Positions 16,077-24,793 of a stretch of 64,000 bases of DNA are shown piece after piece. The DNA is taken from the NCBI GenBank assembly GCA_944800085.1, contig CALYLO010000008.1, forward strand, positions 248,001 through 312,000, read 5' to 3'. Source of the stretch: Paenibacillus melissococcoides. GTDB lineage: Bacteria > Bacillota > Bacilli > Paenibacillales > Paenibacillaceae. The notes beneath the pieces were generated by a model. That model saw nothing but the letters and a program-made list of their open reading frames with translations, had not been told where the DNA came from and searched no databases. Every line of letters starts with the position of its first letter. Position 1 is the stretch's first letter. A program made the position numbers and the translations under genes.

Positions 16077-16730
16077 ATGGAGTATCCGGACCGCAAGGAA
16101 GATCTAACGTCACCCATGCTGCAGGAACGGATTGTCGCCATATTCCGCGGCTTTACCGGAGAAGCTGCCGATCGGGCAGGGGAAGCGCTGGTGTCCGGCG
16201 GGATACGGTTCATGGAGGTCACGATGAATACCGAGGGCGCCCCGGATATCATCCGGCGATGGCGTGCCCGGTTCGAGGGCCGCGCCTTCATCGGCGCCGG
16301 CACGGTGCTGGATGCCGATATGGCCCGAACGGCCTTGACGGCGGGAGCGGAGTTCCTGATCTCGCCCAATCTGGACGAGGCCGTCATCGATTATGCCGCC
16401 GCGCGCGGCGTCGATGTCTGGCCGGGCGTGCTGACCCCGACCGAGATCGTTCGGGCGTGGAATGCCGGTGCCAAGGCGGTCAAGCTGTTCCCGCTCGGCA
16501 CGCTTGGGCCGAATTATATCCGCGAGATTCGCGGACCGCTGGCCCATATTCCGATCATGGCGACAGGCGGCATCGATCTGTCGACGATGGAAGCTTATGC
16601 CGAGGCGGGCGCCTCCGCGTTCGGGCTCGGATCGAAGCTGATCCGGAGCGAGGACATCCGTTCCGGGAATTATGCCGCCTTGGCTGAACATGCAGCCCGC
16701 TTCGTCCGGTTGGCGAGAACGTTGGGATAG
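16077..16730 (+). CDS. eda: 2-dehydro-3-deoxyphosphogluconate / 4-hydroxy-2-oxoglutarate aldolase
   Basis: Class I aldolase of 217 aa that splits KDPG into pyruvate and glyceraldehyde-3-phosphate. (beta/alpha)8 landmarks are RFMEVTMNTEGA (catalytic Glu), FIGAGTVLDADMA, FLISPNLDEAV, WPGVLTPTEI, and the Schiff-base Lys in AVKLFPLGTLGPNYI. The phosphate site is MATGGIDLSTMEAY. The GGGAAGGGGGCGGGAAG run supplies the ribosome site. With the preceding ROK kinase it suggests a small sugar-acid module, but no 2-keto-3-deoxygluconate kinase of the usual PfkB type is beside it. Confidence 0.92.
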   Translation: MEYPDRKEDLTSPMLQERIVAIFRGFTGEAADRAGEALVSGGIRFMEVTMNTEGAPDIIRRWRARFEGRAFIGAGTVLDADMARTALTAGAEFLISPNLDEAVIDYAAARGVDVWPGVLTPTEIVRAWNAGAKAVKLFPLGTLGPNYIREIRGPLAHIPIMATGGIDLSTMEAYAEAGASAFGLGSKLIRSEDIRSGNYAALAEHAARFVRLARTLG

Positions 16731-16949
16731 CGAAGCATGCGGGAGAACCGCTAATGCTGGCAGATGCAAGAGAGACGCTGCCGGAATGGGAAGCCGAGCC
16801 CCGCACAAGGGCGGTGAGGATGCAGCAGAGGAGAGTGCGCCCCTTTGGGCGTGCCGCGCCGGCCCAGGCAGCGGATGGTGAACCGCCAACCATGTGCCGC
16901 GCGGGCCCAAGGAGCAAGCGTTGCCGGGCGGGGAACATCCCGTCCCGGG

Positions 16950-17315
16950 CTACAGCTTCATATCAATAAACACAGAATTGCCTTGCGGCTTCTCGTCCGG
17001 TTGAATCAAGTCGCTAATCGAAGGCCCGATATCCCCTTCGGCCGCTTGGGACGGGTCTTGTTTTTTCTTCTCCATCTCCATTTTTTTCTTCAATAGCTGC
17101 TGAATTTGCATTTCAATGACCTGCATCTCCATCTTGAGCGCCTTTATTTTTTCGTCTTTTACCTTTTGCTCGTCGTCGCCCGTCGCGACGGCCGATATTT
17201 TCTCCGCAATGACGGCTTTTCGTCTGTTCAGCCTTTCAATTTGCCGGTCGATGCCGCTGGCCGCACTGCTGCCAGAACTGACCAGACCGCCTGCAGATAC
17301 CGCAGATACATTCAT
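16950..17315 (-). CDS. FlxA-like coiled-coil protein
   Basis: Protein of 121 aa. After a Ser/Gly/Val-rich N-terminus, residues about 25-100 form a charged helix typical of the FlxA-like family (IDRQIERLNRRKAVI ... MQVIEMQIQQLLKKKMEMEKKKQ). No signal peptide or enzyme motif. ATG at 17315 follows AAGGAAGGA; the longer upstream reading is not supported. FlxA of E. coli is flagellum co-regulated, but the role of Paenibacillus homologues is unknown. Confidence 0.75.
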   Translation of the reverse strand: MNVSAVSAGGLVSSGSSAASGIDRQIERLNRRKAVIAEKISAVATGDDEQKVKDEKIKALKMEMQVIEMQIQQLLKKKMEMEKKKQDPSQAAEGDIGPSISDLIQPDEKPQGNSVFIDMKL

Positions 17316-17750
17316 TTTCAATCCTTCCTTTCTCCTTGCAAGGGATAGATGCGTGCCGCGGCCGCCTTCCCGACACCCCGGGCATCTCGCCACTATACTG
17401 AAGATATCGGTATTCTTTCGCAATTTTTGAACAGTTACGGCAAAATTTAGGATACTAAAGTTCGTGGAAACGAGCCGCAGCGAAAGGAGGTTGCCCGGAA
17501 GGGAGCGGCTGCTCCCGTTGATTGCTTGTCTTTATCGCATCTTGAGCCGTAATTCTAGGAAAAATTGGACCTATGGTATACAATAAAAGTAAATTGATTT
17601 CGGGAAAGATAGTCACTGCGGGGCTGCCGATACAAGAAGGTAGGCCACAACGAATCCTGCACATCGCGTCTCCCCAAGGCATGCCGCTCATGCGGCAACG
17701 GCTTGCGGCATCGATGGGATGGATGAACCGGAAAGTGAGGCGATAGAAAT
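17316..17750. other. Divergent intergenic region without a supported gene
   Basis: A 435-bp gap between the FlxA-like gene and the alpha/beta hydrolase. Small frames across it lack ribosome sites. Promoters for both genes should be here; TACAAT near 17580 is a weak -10 candidate for the hydrolase. Confidence 0.4.
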
Positions 17751-18722
17751 ATGACAGAGCTGACTGATCTGTGGTCCTACAGCATGGGGGCGATGGCCGC
17801 GCTGAGCTGCCTCGCCGGAGGGACCTGGACGCTGGCGGTGAAGAGCCAGTCCCCGCGGCAATTGCCGGTGCAGAATGAGCCGGAGCGCCCGTTCGAGCGC
17901 ATCTCCTTCGACGGTTGCGCCACGCTGCAGGGCTGGTTCGTCTGGGGCAAGGGGAACACTCCGGCGAAGCGTGCTCCGGTCATTATGATTTGTCACGGAT
18001 GGGGCTCGAACCGCGAGCGCGTGCTTCGCTATGCGTATCCGCTGGCAGATGCTGGCTTCAATCTGCTGCTGTATGATGTCAGCAGCCATGGAGACAGCGG
18101 GGCGGTCAAGGCCCCTTCGCCGCTTCTGTTCCGCGACGATCTGCTCGCCGCGGTTCGATATGTGCGCACCCGTTCCGACGTCGAGCCGGATCGTATCGGG
18201 GTGCTCGGCCATTCGTTGGGCGGCTTCGGCGCCGTGATGGCTCTCGATTGCGGACTCGACGTGCAGGCGCTGGTGACGGATTCGATGCCTGCGCGCCCGT
18301 TGACCCTGGTCGCTGCGGAGCTGCGCAGGCGGCGGCTGCCGTCTTTTCCGCTGGCCACGGTGATTCCGCGCATCTGGCTGTACCGCGCCCAGATTCCCGT
18401 GTCGGTCTATGAAGAGCTCGATCTGGCCCGCTTGCTGGCTGACAACGAGGCCCGAACGGAAGCCCGGGTGCCTGTATTGATGGTGCACTCCCGGGGGGAC
18501 GCCTTCATCCCGGCAGGGGAGCTGGAAGGGATTCTGGCCCGGCTGGCTTATCCGCAGCAGCACATCTTCGTCGACAGTCCGGGGCATAGCTGCTCGGAGC
18601 AGGATCCCCGCTTCTGGCAGGAGGTGCTTCCGTTCTTCCGCTGGCACCTCGGGCTGTCGGCCGAGATGCCTTGTTCTTATCCGGAGCCGGCGCCGGCGGC
18701 GCGGCAGACGTTATTGACTTGA
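17751..18722 (+). CDS. Alpha/beta-hydrolase (prolyl-oligopeptidase-like fold)
   Basis: Serine hydrolase of 323 aa. Oxyanion region MICHGWGSNRER, a strand-helix segment LLLYDVSSHGDS, nucleophile elbow GHSLGGFGA (Ser about residue 157), acid Asp in VHSRGDAFIP and His in DSPGHSCSEQ form the expected triad order. The N-terminus has one hydrophobic segment (about residues 9-29) that may anchor it to the membrane. Similar to YqkD/BAAT-type hydrolases; substrate unknown. Confidence 0.82.
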   Translation: MTELTDLWSYSMGAMAALSCLAGGTWTLAVKSQSPRQLPVQNEPERPFERISFDGCATLQGWFVWGKGNTPAKRAPVIMICHGWGSNRERVLRYAYPLADAGFNLLLYDVSSHGDSGAVKAPSPLLFRDDLLAAVRYVRTRSDVEPDRIGVLGHSLGGFGAVMALDCGLDVQALVTDSMPARPLTLVAAELRRRRLPSFPLATVIPRIWLYRAQIPVSVYEELDLARLLADNEARTEARVPVLMVHSRGDAFIPAGELEGILARLAYPQQHIFVDSPGHSCSEQDPRFWQEVLPFFRWHLGLSAEMPCSYPEPAPAARQTLLT

Positions 18723-18829
18723 ATCCGATGAGGCGCAACCGGTTTTTTCGGCCGGCTGCGTATTTTTTTATAGGCAAATGCCGCATCGATTCGCTACGGC
18801 TCGTCTTTTTCCAAGAAGGAGGAAATGGG

Positions 18830-18934
18830 ATGTCCAGGTGGAACAAGCCTGAACCCGCACTGTTGCTGGTGGACACTGTCGAGCAGAATAGAATCGTCAG
18901 AGGCCGGGAACGGCGAAGCGCATCCCATAACTAG
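18830..18934 (+). CDS. Possible 34-aa small protein
   Basis: A short frame with an excellent ribosome site (GAAGGAGG) 7 nt before ATG encodes a charged peptide with one weakly hydrophobic stretch (PALLLVDTVEQ). It ends 81 bp before the transglutaminase-like gene. No family recognised. It could be a real small protein, a translated leader, or the remnant of an earlier start of the next gene. Confidence 0.35.
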   Translation: MSRWNKPEPALLLVDTVEQNRIVRGRERRSASHN

Positions 18935-19015
18935 ACAGCATCTGCAAAATCCGTATGTTACGATACGTACCACCAAAGGCGGACAACACCGCCGGATGGA
19001 AAGGTGGGTTGCGGA

Positions 19016-20218
19016 TTGGTTGATGCAGATGTGCGAGAGGGCGGGGGATACGATGAGGGAACGGCCATCCGGAAGCGGCCAAGACGGCGCTCCCCGTTCT
19101 CCGTATTGCGTATGCTGCTCTTGGGCTGCTTCATCGTCAGCGTGGTGGCTGGATTGGCCCTGTGGCCGACGGTGGAAGCCCGCCCCTTCGAAGTCGTGCT
19201 GAATGACGCAGCGGCGATGACGAAATGGTTCGAGGAACGGTTCACGCAGCGGGAGGGCATTTCCTCATTCCGTTATGAAGGCAGCACCGATACGTTGACG
19301 GCGCTGGTGACGGAAGCTTTGTCCGCCGCGCTTCATTCCGATCCATTTATCAGGTACAATGTAAGCAAGTATTCGTTCCAATGGAAAGGGAGCGCCGATT
19401 ATGCGCTCGTCACCGTATATGTGGAATATAGAGAAACGCGGGAACAAACGCAGTTCGTCTTGAACCGGGCGCGCGAGATTGTGCAGGAGATTACGGCTCC
19501 GAATGATTCGCCGCATCAGAAGGTGAAAGCGATACACGACTATGTCGTAAGTCATCTCACCTATGACGAGGGAATGACCAAGTTCACGGCGTATGAAGCC
19601 CTGACGGAGGGCCAGACCGTCTGTCAAGGCTATGCGCTGCTGGTCCATGCCATGCTGAGAGAAGCGGACATTCCGGGCCAGATTATCGAAGGCGAGGCGG
19701 GGGGAACCCTGCATGCCTGGAATCTGGTGCAGCTCGACGGTTCCTGGTATCACTTGGACGCAACTTGGGACGACCCGCTGCCGAGCCGGGGCAAGCAGAT
19801 CCGGTATACGTATTATTTGCGGACCGATGAAGAGATGCGGGGCGATCATATCTGGGAGGCGGGGCAGGCCCCGGCTGCCGATCGGGCCTACGCGCTGGCC
19901 GTTGACCGGATGAAGGCGGAGGGCGGCGCGCTAAGCGGCTTCGCCCGCGAACTGGAGAAGGTATGGAGCCCGGACGTGCTCCTGGCCGATCGCGCCGTTC
20001 ATGACGCCCCCGCCTTGGCCGAGCGGTTCCAGACGGCCCGCGCTGCCGGCAGCGAACGGATGCAGATTCGGTATGAAGGCGATGAATTGCAGCTCCGATC
20101 GGATCTGCATGACATGGTAGCGATGCTCGGACTTCCCGCTCCGCTGGAATACCGCGTCTCGTCGCTGACGAACAGCGAGGATCGAATCGTGGAGATTACG
20201 ATTCCGGCTTCGCCCTAA
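19016..20218 (+). CDS. Membrane-anchored transglutaminase-like protein
   Basis: About 400 aa. A very basic segment (RKRPRRRSPFSVLR) followed by one hydrophobic helix (MLLLGCFIVSVVAGLALW) makes a signal anchor. A transglutaminase-like core follows with the Cys-His-Asp triad in TVCQGYALLVHAML, GGTLHAWNLVQL and WYHLDATWDD. Such proteins act as proteases, hydrolases or crosslinkers outside the cell; the reaction is not known here. TTG at 19016 is preferred because AAGGTGG lies 8 nt ahead, but GTG at 19004 or 19031 is possible. A strong terminator follows. Confidence 0.85.
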   Translation: MVDADVREGGGYDEGTAIRKRPRRRSPFSVLRMLLLGCFIVSVVAGLALWPTVEARPFEVVLNDAAAMTKWFEERFTQREGISSFRYEGSTDTLTALVTEALSAALHSDPFIRYNVSKYSFQWKGSADYALVTVYVEYRETREQTQFVLNRAREIVQEITAPNDSPHQKVKAIHDYVVSHLTYDEGMTKFTAYEALTEGQTVCQGYALLVHAMLREADIPGQIIEGEAGGTLHAWNLVQLDGSWYHLDATWDDPLPSRGKQIRYTYYLRTDEEMRGDHIWEAGQAPAADRAYALAVDRMKAEGGALSGFARELEKVWSPDVLLADRAVHDAPALAERFQTARAAGSERMQIRYEGDELQLRSDLHDMVAMLGLPAPLEYRVSSLTNSEDRIVEITIPASP

Positions 20219-20245
20219 CTTACGGTAGTCCTCTTCCTCTCTATA

Positions 20246-20290
20246 AGGCCCCGGGTCCGCTCAGGCGGAACCGGGGCCTGTTTATTTTTT
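20246..20290 (+). terminator. Rho-independent terminator after the transglutaminase-like gene
   Basis: AGGCCCCGG (20246-20254) pairs with CCGGGGCCT (20271-20279) with an inner TCCGC/GCGGA stem, followed by GTTTATTTTTT. Confidence 0.9.
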
Positions 20291-20599
20291 GATGTATGTC
20301 AATCAGCGGCGTACCGTATATACGCAAGCCATTCGGCCCTGTCCCCAAAGATTATGAAATGGTATTGGGGTGTCTTGAAGGACTGAATCAAATTTCGATT
20401 TTGAACGCTTTGGTTGAGGTAAAATCAGTGATTTTGCTCATGATACATTCGCCTGGAAGGAAACCGGGAATGATGAGTTGATACCATACAGTTATGCTAA
20501 AACCATCCGGCTCCAATAACATTCTTGACCTAAGCATCGCTCACACGACAAGAAGCTCCTGTCGGGCATCTGCCCGGGAGGAGCTTCTCTGAACTGCAC
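20291..20599. other. Intergenic region with hairpin after the transporter gene
   Basis: The first 240 bp show no supported gene; a 61-codon frame there has no ribosome site. AGAAGCTCCT at 20551-20560 pairs with AGGAGCTTCT at 20579-20588 around a GGGC/GCCC core, placed as the terminator of the minus-strand transporter, although its T-tract is weak. Confidence 0.5.
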
Positions 20600-21964
20600 T
20601 TACGATTTCACCGCTTCCTGCTTGGCGCGCTCCATTTCCTTGGCCCCCATATGGGTTAGAATGCAGAAAATAATGCATAAGACTACGGCAGTCAGCAATA
20701 CGTAGAAGCCGCCGTTCCAGCCCACCCGGTCTACCATGAAGCCGAAGAGCGTCGTTCCCAAGGAAGCGCCCAAAATATAGCTCATAAATCCGCGCAAACC
20801 AACCGCCGATCCAACGGCGAAGGGCGGCACGACCTCCAGCGTCTGGACGGAAGCGAGGAACTGCGGAATGTAAATCAGACATCCGATGATGGCCGCAAAG
20901 ATGGTCGTGACCAGCAGCGACCCGCTCTGCCAGTACCCAATGATGCAGAAGAAAATCAGGGTCATGGCGATAATGGCCGGCGGCATGCGGTAGCCCTTGA
21001 AGAACCGGTCCGAGATGTAGCCGACCAGGAGCGTGGAAGGGATGGCCGCCCATTCGAAAAAGAGAAAGGCGACGCTCATTTCCGCTTTTGTGAAATGTTT
21101 CACGTTCAATAGATAGATTGGCAGCCAGCTAATAATGCCGAAGCGCACCATATAGACGAATACGTCTACGAACGAGACGAACCAGGCGTTTTTGTTGAAC
21201 AGGACATAATTTTTGAAAATTTGCCAGACCGACATATCCTCCGGCGGCTTGGAAGCGGAGGAGGCCGATGCAGCCGGCTCGGATTCATCCGGGACGATCT
21301 CGTTCAGCGGCGGCAAGCCTTCGTTGACCGGAGAGCCCTTCGTCAGTGCCAGTACAATCAAGGCGAACACGATCGCGACCGCCGCCGGCACTTGATAGCT
21401 TGCCGCTTGCCAGTGCTCCTGGCCCAGCATGGCGAAGCCGACCCCGACGACAGGCGCCACGATGCCGCCGCCGACATTATGCGAGATGTTCCAGATCGCG
21501 CCGACGACGCCTCGCTGTCTGCGCGGGAACCAGTTCGCGATCGTGATGAAGCTGGGACCGACGCCCATTCCCTGGAATATGCCGTTTAAAATAACGAGTA
21601 CGGCGAACATCCAGAATGCCGCAGAGAAGCCCATCATAATATTGACCAATGCGCACATGAGAAGACCGAGGGCCATATACCTTTTCGGATCGGCCTTATC
21701 GGCCAGACTGCTCATCAGGCCTTTGCTGATGCCGTAGGCAATGAGCATGCAGCTGCTCAGCAGCCCGACTTCCGTCGCGCTGAGGTGCAGATCGTTCTGG
21801 AGATGCGGCGTCGATAACGCAAAATTGTTCCGGACGATGTAATAGGCCATATAGCCGAAGAAAACACCAAGCAAGGATTGGAGCCGGAAGCGTTTATACG
21901 TTTTTTGGACTTGCTCCGGCGGCACCTTGGCAGCGCTTACTCTAGGCTTCAAAAATGAAATCAT
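20600..21964 (-). CDS. Organophosphate:phosphate antiporter of the MFS (UhpT/GlpT-like)
   Basis: Twelve-helix major facilitator of 454 aa from the organophosphate:inorganic phosphate antiporter family, which takes up hexose phosphates or phosphoglycerate in exchange for phosphate. Family landmarks are the N-terminal YKRFRLQSLLGVFFGYMAYYIVRNNFAL, SLADKADPKRYMALGL, and ANWFPRRQRGVVGAIWNISHNVGGG. A long acidic/Ser/Ala loop separates the two halves. The ATG at 21964 follows GAGGTTGATCG; the extra upstream residues are not supported. It is divergent from a binding-protein/kinase/regulator operon that probably controls it. UhpT, GlpT and PgtP cannot be separated by eye. Confidence 0.88.
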   Translation of the reverse strand: MISFLKPRVSAAKVPPEQVQKTYKRFRLQSLLGVFFGYMAYYIVRNNFALSTPHLQNDLHLSATEVGLLSSCMLIAYGISKGLMSSLADKADPKRYMALGLLMCALVNIMMGFSAAFWMFAVLVILNGIFQGMGVGPSFITIANWFPRRQRGVVGAIWNISHNVGGGIVAPVVGVGFAMLGQEHWQAASYQVPAAVAIVFALIVLALTKGSPVNEGLPPLNEIVPDESEPAASASSASKPPEDMSVWQIFKNYVLFNKNAWFVSFVDVFVYMVRFGIISWLPIYLLNVKHFTKAEMSVAFLFFEWAAIPSTLLVGYISDRFFKGYRMPPAIIAMTLIFFCIIGYWQSGSLLVTTIFAAIIGCLIYIPQFLASVQTLEVVPPFAVGSAVGLRGFMSYILGASLGTTLFGFMVDRVGWNGGFYVLLTAVVLCIIFCILTHMGAKEMERAKQEAVKS

Positions 21965-22043
21965 GCGATCAACCTCGATTCTTAGCTGTAGATAAACAAA
22001 ATCAAAAACGATGATTGCGGGGACGATGCATTCCAACGGTTAG

Positions 22044-22057
22044 CGGAACCGGTTTCA
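22044..22057 (-). promoter_or_regulatory. cre-like site ahead of the organophosphate transporter
   Basis: Minus-strand TGAAACCGGTTCCG matches the CcpA cre consensus TGWAANCGNTNWCA with two mismatches, and lies about 80 bp ahead of the transporter start. Suggests carbon catabolite control (inference). Confidence 0.45.
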
Positions 22058-22058
22058 T

Positions 22059-22074
22059 TAGAGTGGTGACTCTA
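22059..22074. promoter_or_regulatory. Inverted repeat TAGAGT-N4-ACTCTA, candidate regulator site
   Basis: A perfect 6-bp-arm palindrome next to the cre-like site in the divergent promoter region. NarL-type regulators bind short inverted repeats, and one is encoded by the facing operon, so it is a plausible operator. Confidence 0.35.
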
Positions 22075-22376
22075 TCGTGATGTCTATGGGCTGTCCACGG
22101 CGTTATCGTACCTCCCTGTCTTCCGTATGCATTCCTCGCTTTTCATTATCAGGCTTAGGCCTGCTGCGATACTATCAGCAAAGTTCTGATTTTTTGTAGG
22201 AGAAATCGAGGGTGCTGTCGGAAAAAATCCTACAGCGGCCGGGACGGGTAGGCATAAACTCTTAAAAAAAAGGGGAAAGGACATCGTTTATAGAGAGGCT
22301 ATGCTTTTCGTGCTATACTGGGGGATGCAAAATACGTCCCCAAGATTGGTCCTGAGGGAGGGAGCCTATACGCACC

Positions 22377-23324
22377 ATGAAGAATAGGAGGATCAGGCTG
22401 CCAAGGGCAAGAGGCATGCTGCTTCTGATGCTGCTTGCCGCGATGATATCGGGATGTACGGCCGGGCGCTCCGGCTATCAGATTGTGTTCGCCGAGACGG
22501 AACACGCGCCGCCCGATTCCCGAGACGATTCGCCGCCCCCGCTTCGCGTGGCGATTTCGAGCGTGCTGTCGCCGACGGATACGATCAATTATTATCGGGC
22601 GATTGCCGATTATGTGGGAGACAAGCTGAACCGGCCCGCGATCCTGATTCAACGCAAGAGCTACAATGAAATCACCATGTTAATGATGAATGGCGGGGCG
22701 GATATTGCTCTGTTGTCTTCAGGGGCTTATCTGACCTACAAGCAAAAGCAGGCCGAGGGGCTGGAAGCGATTGCGATGCAGGAGCGAATGGGAGTCCCGT
22801 ATTATTATGGTTATCTGGTCGTCAATCGGGACAGCGGGATGACGGATATTAACGATTTGAAGGGGAAAAGCATCGCCATTACCGATCCGGCGAGCTACTC
22901 CAGTTATTTTTTCATCAGTGAGCGGCTGGCCGAATTCGGGGAAACGCCGGAGCATTTTTTCGGGCGCTATGTGTATACCTATAATCATGACAGCTCGCTT
23001 AAGGCCGTCATTGACAGGGTCGTGGATGCCGCGGCGGTGAACAGCCTGGTCTATGAGCAGGCCAAGCGCAAAAATCCGGAGCTGGCCGATTCCCTGCATA
23101 TTATCGCCAAGTCGAAGCCGGCAGGCACCAGTCCGGTCGTCATCAGCAGCAGCTTGCCGGATGAAGAGAAGCAGATGCTAAAAGACATTTTTCTGTCCAT
23201 GCATGAGCAGGAAGCGATGAAGCCGGCGCTGGAGGGGCTGTTCATTGATCGCTTCGTTCCCTTCGATCCGCGGCTGTATGAGACCGCTTACAGAGGAAAA
23301 CCTTCTTCGCGAGGCCGCCTATGA
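22377..23324 (+). CDS. PhnD-type periplasmic binding lipoprotein (HptA-like sensor component)
   Basis: Lipoprotein of 315 aa: basic N-terminus, hydrophobic stretch, lipobox ISGC at about residue 26. The mature part is a phosphate/phosphonate-type binding fold (PRVAISSVLSPTDTINYYRAIADYVGDKL; MNGGADIALLSSGAYLTYK; DLKGKSIAITDPASYSSYFF). In Staphylococcus HptA, a protein of this class, detects extracellular glucose-6-phosphate and signals to a membrane kinase. The gene overlaps the kinase gene by 4 bp (ATGA) and faces the organophosphate transporter, matching that arrangement. A TATACT -10 candidate lies at 22314-22319. Confidence 0.85.
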   Translation: MKNRRIRLPRARGMLLLMLLAAMISGCTAGRSGYQIVFAETEHAPPDSRDDSPPPLRVAISSVLSPTDTINYYRAIADYVGDKLNRPAILIQRKSYNEITMLMMNGGADIALLSSGAYLTYKQKQAEGLEAIAMQERMGVPYYYGYLVVNRDSGMTDINDLKGKSIAITDPASYSSYFFISERLAEFGETPEHFFGRYVYTYNHDSSLKAVIDRVVDAAAVNSLVYEQAKRKNPELADSLHIIAKSKPAGTSPVVISSSLPDEEKQMLKDIFLSMHEQEAMKPALEGLFIDRFVPFDPRLYETAYRGKPSSRGRL

Positions 23325-24793
23325 GATGGATGGGCAGGCTTCGAATTAACCAGAAAATATTCGGCACCATCTTCGCCGCCCTCATCTTCCTCGCCTTGGT
23401 CCTCGGCTCGATCATCTGGGACTCGCTGACGAGCATGATGGCGGAGGAGCTGAAGAAGCGGGGCGCCAATATTGCGCAAAATATTGCGGCATTGAGCTCG
23501 GATTATATCCTTACGGACGATCAATTTTCGCTTCATCTGCTCATTTCGCAGGCCCAGAAGACGAACGAAGACGTTCGCTACATCCTGGTGATCAACAGCA
23601 ATAACGGTCTGGTCGGGGACACCTTCTCCGGGCAACTGCCGTTAGGCATCCGGACCGCCCACCTGCCTGATGGTTCGAACCGCCAGCAAGCGGCCACGCT
23701 GCTGACGGATGAAGGCCGTATTCATGACATCCTGGTCCCTATCGAGGGGGGAGATGTCGGATTCGTTCGCGTCGGCATGGAGGAGACCCAGGCCCGAGCC
23801 TATATTTTTATGAAAATCGGGGAACTGATTGTCGCGGCCTTATTGGTGTGCGCGGTCACGGCGGGCATTACGTATTACGTGACCCGCTTCATTACGAAGC
23901 CGATCAATAATCTCGTCGCCGTGGCGACCGGGATATCGGCTGGCAATATGTCTTTGCGGGCGCAGGTGACGAGCGGCGACGAGGTGGGGAAGCTGGCGCA
24001 GGCGTTCAATGAAATGGCGGATAACCTGATTGACTCCAACATTGAAGTCGAGAAGCTGCTGACCGAGCTGCAGCACAAAGATCGGCTGCGGGATACGCTG
24101 ATTTTGAAGCTGCTGTCCGCGCAGGAGGATGAGAGAAAGCGAATCTCGCGCGAGCTGCACGATGAGACGAGCCAAGCGCTCACGTCGCTGATGGTGACGA
24201 TGCGCGTGCTGGCCGATGAAGCGAAGGATGCCGATCAGCGGGAGCTGCTGTATGCCAGCCGCGATATGGCGGCCGGAATTTTGCGGGAGATCCGGGATTT
24301 GGCGGTGGAATTGAGACCGCCGATTTTGGACGATATGGGATTGATCTCCGCGATCAAGAAATATGCCCAAAAATTCGAAGAGAAGCACAAAATTGCGGTG
24401 CTGCTGACCGTTCCCGAAGCGGATATCGCCATCGACAGCCATATCGCGGTCGCCTTGTACCGGATTTTGCAGGAAAGCTTGACCAATGTCGTGAAGCATG
24501 CGGCGGCGACCCGGATTGAGATCCGGATGGACGTCTCCGATTCTCGCGTTCAATTGACGATTCAGGACAATGGTCATGGCATCGAGCCGGAAGATTTCGC
24601 AAGGGCGCGCGAGCAGCAGCGGATCGGAATCTACGGCATGAAGGAAAGAGCCGAGCTGCTGGGCGGTTCCTTCCATGTGACAACGACGAGTGCCGGCGGG
24701 ACCGAGCTTCGGGCGTCCATCCCGCTAACACTGGAACAAGGGGGCAGTGATGGAACAGACCATTCAGACCGTCAAGATCATGATCGTGGATGA
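23321..24793 (+). CDS. Membrane sensor histidine kinase, HisKA_3 (NarL-partner) type
   Basis: 490 aa. First membrane helix about residues 14-32, an extracellular sensor region, second helix about 168-188 followed by a HAMP domain (RFITKPINNLVAVATGISAGNMSLRAQVTSGDEVGKLAQAFNEM). The HisKA_3 dimerisation domain has the phospho-His in RKRISRELHDETSQALTSL. The ATPase domain shows ILQESLTNVVKHA (N box) and DNGHGI / GIYGMKERAELLGG (G boxes). Overlaps the binding-protein gene upstream by 4 bp and the response regulator downstream by 44 bp, so the three proteins are translationally linked. Confidence 0.92.
   Translation: MRWMGRLRINQKIFGTIFAALIFLALVLGSIIWDSLTSMMAEELKKRGANIAQNIAALSSDYILTDDQFSLHLLISQAQKTNEDVRYILVINSNNGLVGDTFSGQLPLGIRTAHLPDGSNRQQAATLLTDEGRIHDILVPIEGGDVGFVRVGMEETQARAYIFMKIGELIVAALLVCAVTAGITYYVTRFITKPINNLVAVATGISAGNMSLRAQVTSGDEVGKLAQAFNEMADNLIDSNIEVEKLLTELQHKDRLRDTLILKLLSAQEDERKRISRELHDETSQALTSLMVTMRVLADEAKDADQRELLYASRDMAAGILREIRDLAVELRPPILDDMGLISAIKKYAQKFEEKHKIAVLLTVPEADIAIDSHIAVALYRILQESLTNVVKHAAATRIEIRMDVSDSRVQLTIQDNGHGIEPEDFARAREQQRIGIYGMKERAELLGGSFHVTTTSAGGTELRASIPLTLEQGGSDGTDHSDRQDHDRG

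Noticed and set aside
20296..20481. 61-codon frame after the transglutaminase terminator
   Set aside because: No ribosome site or recognisable protein features; kept only as intergenic sequence.
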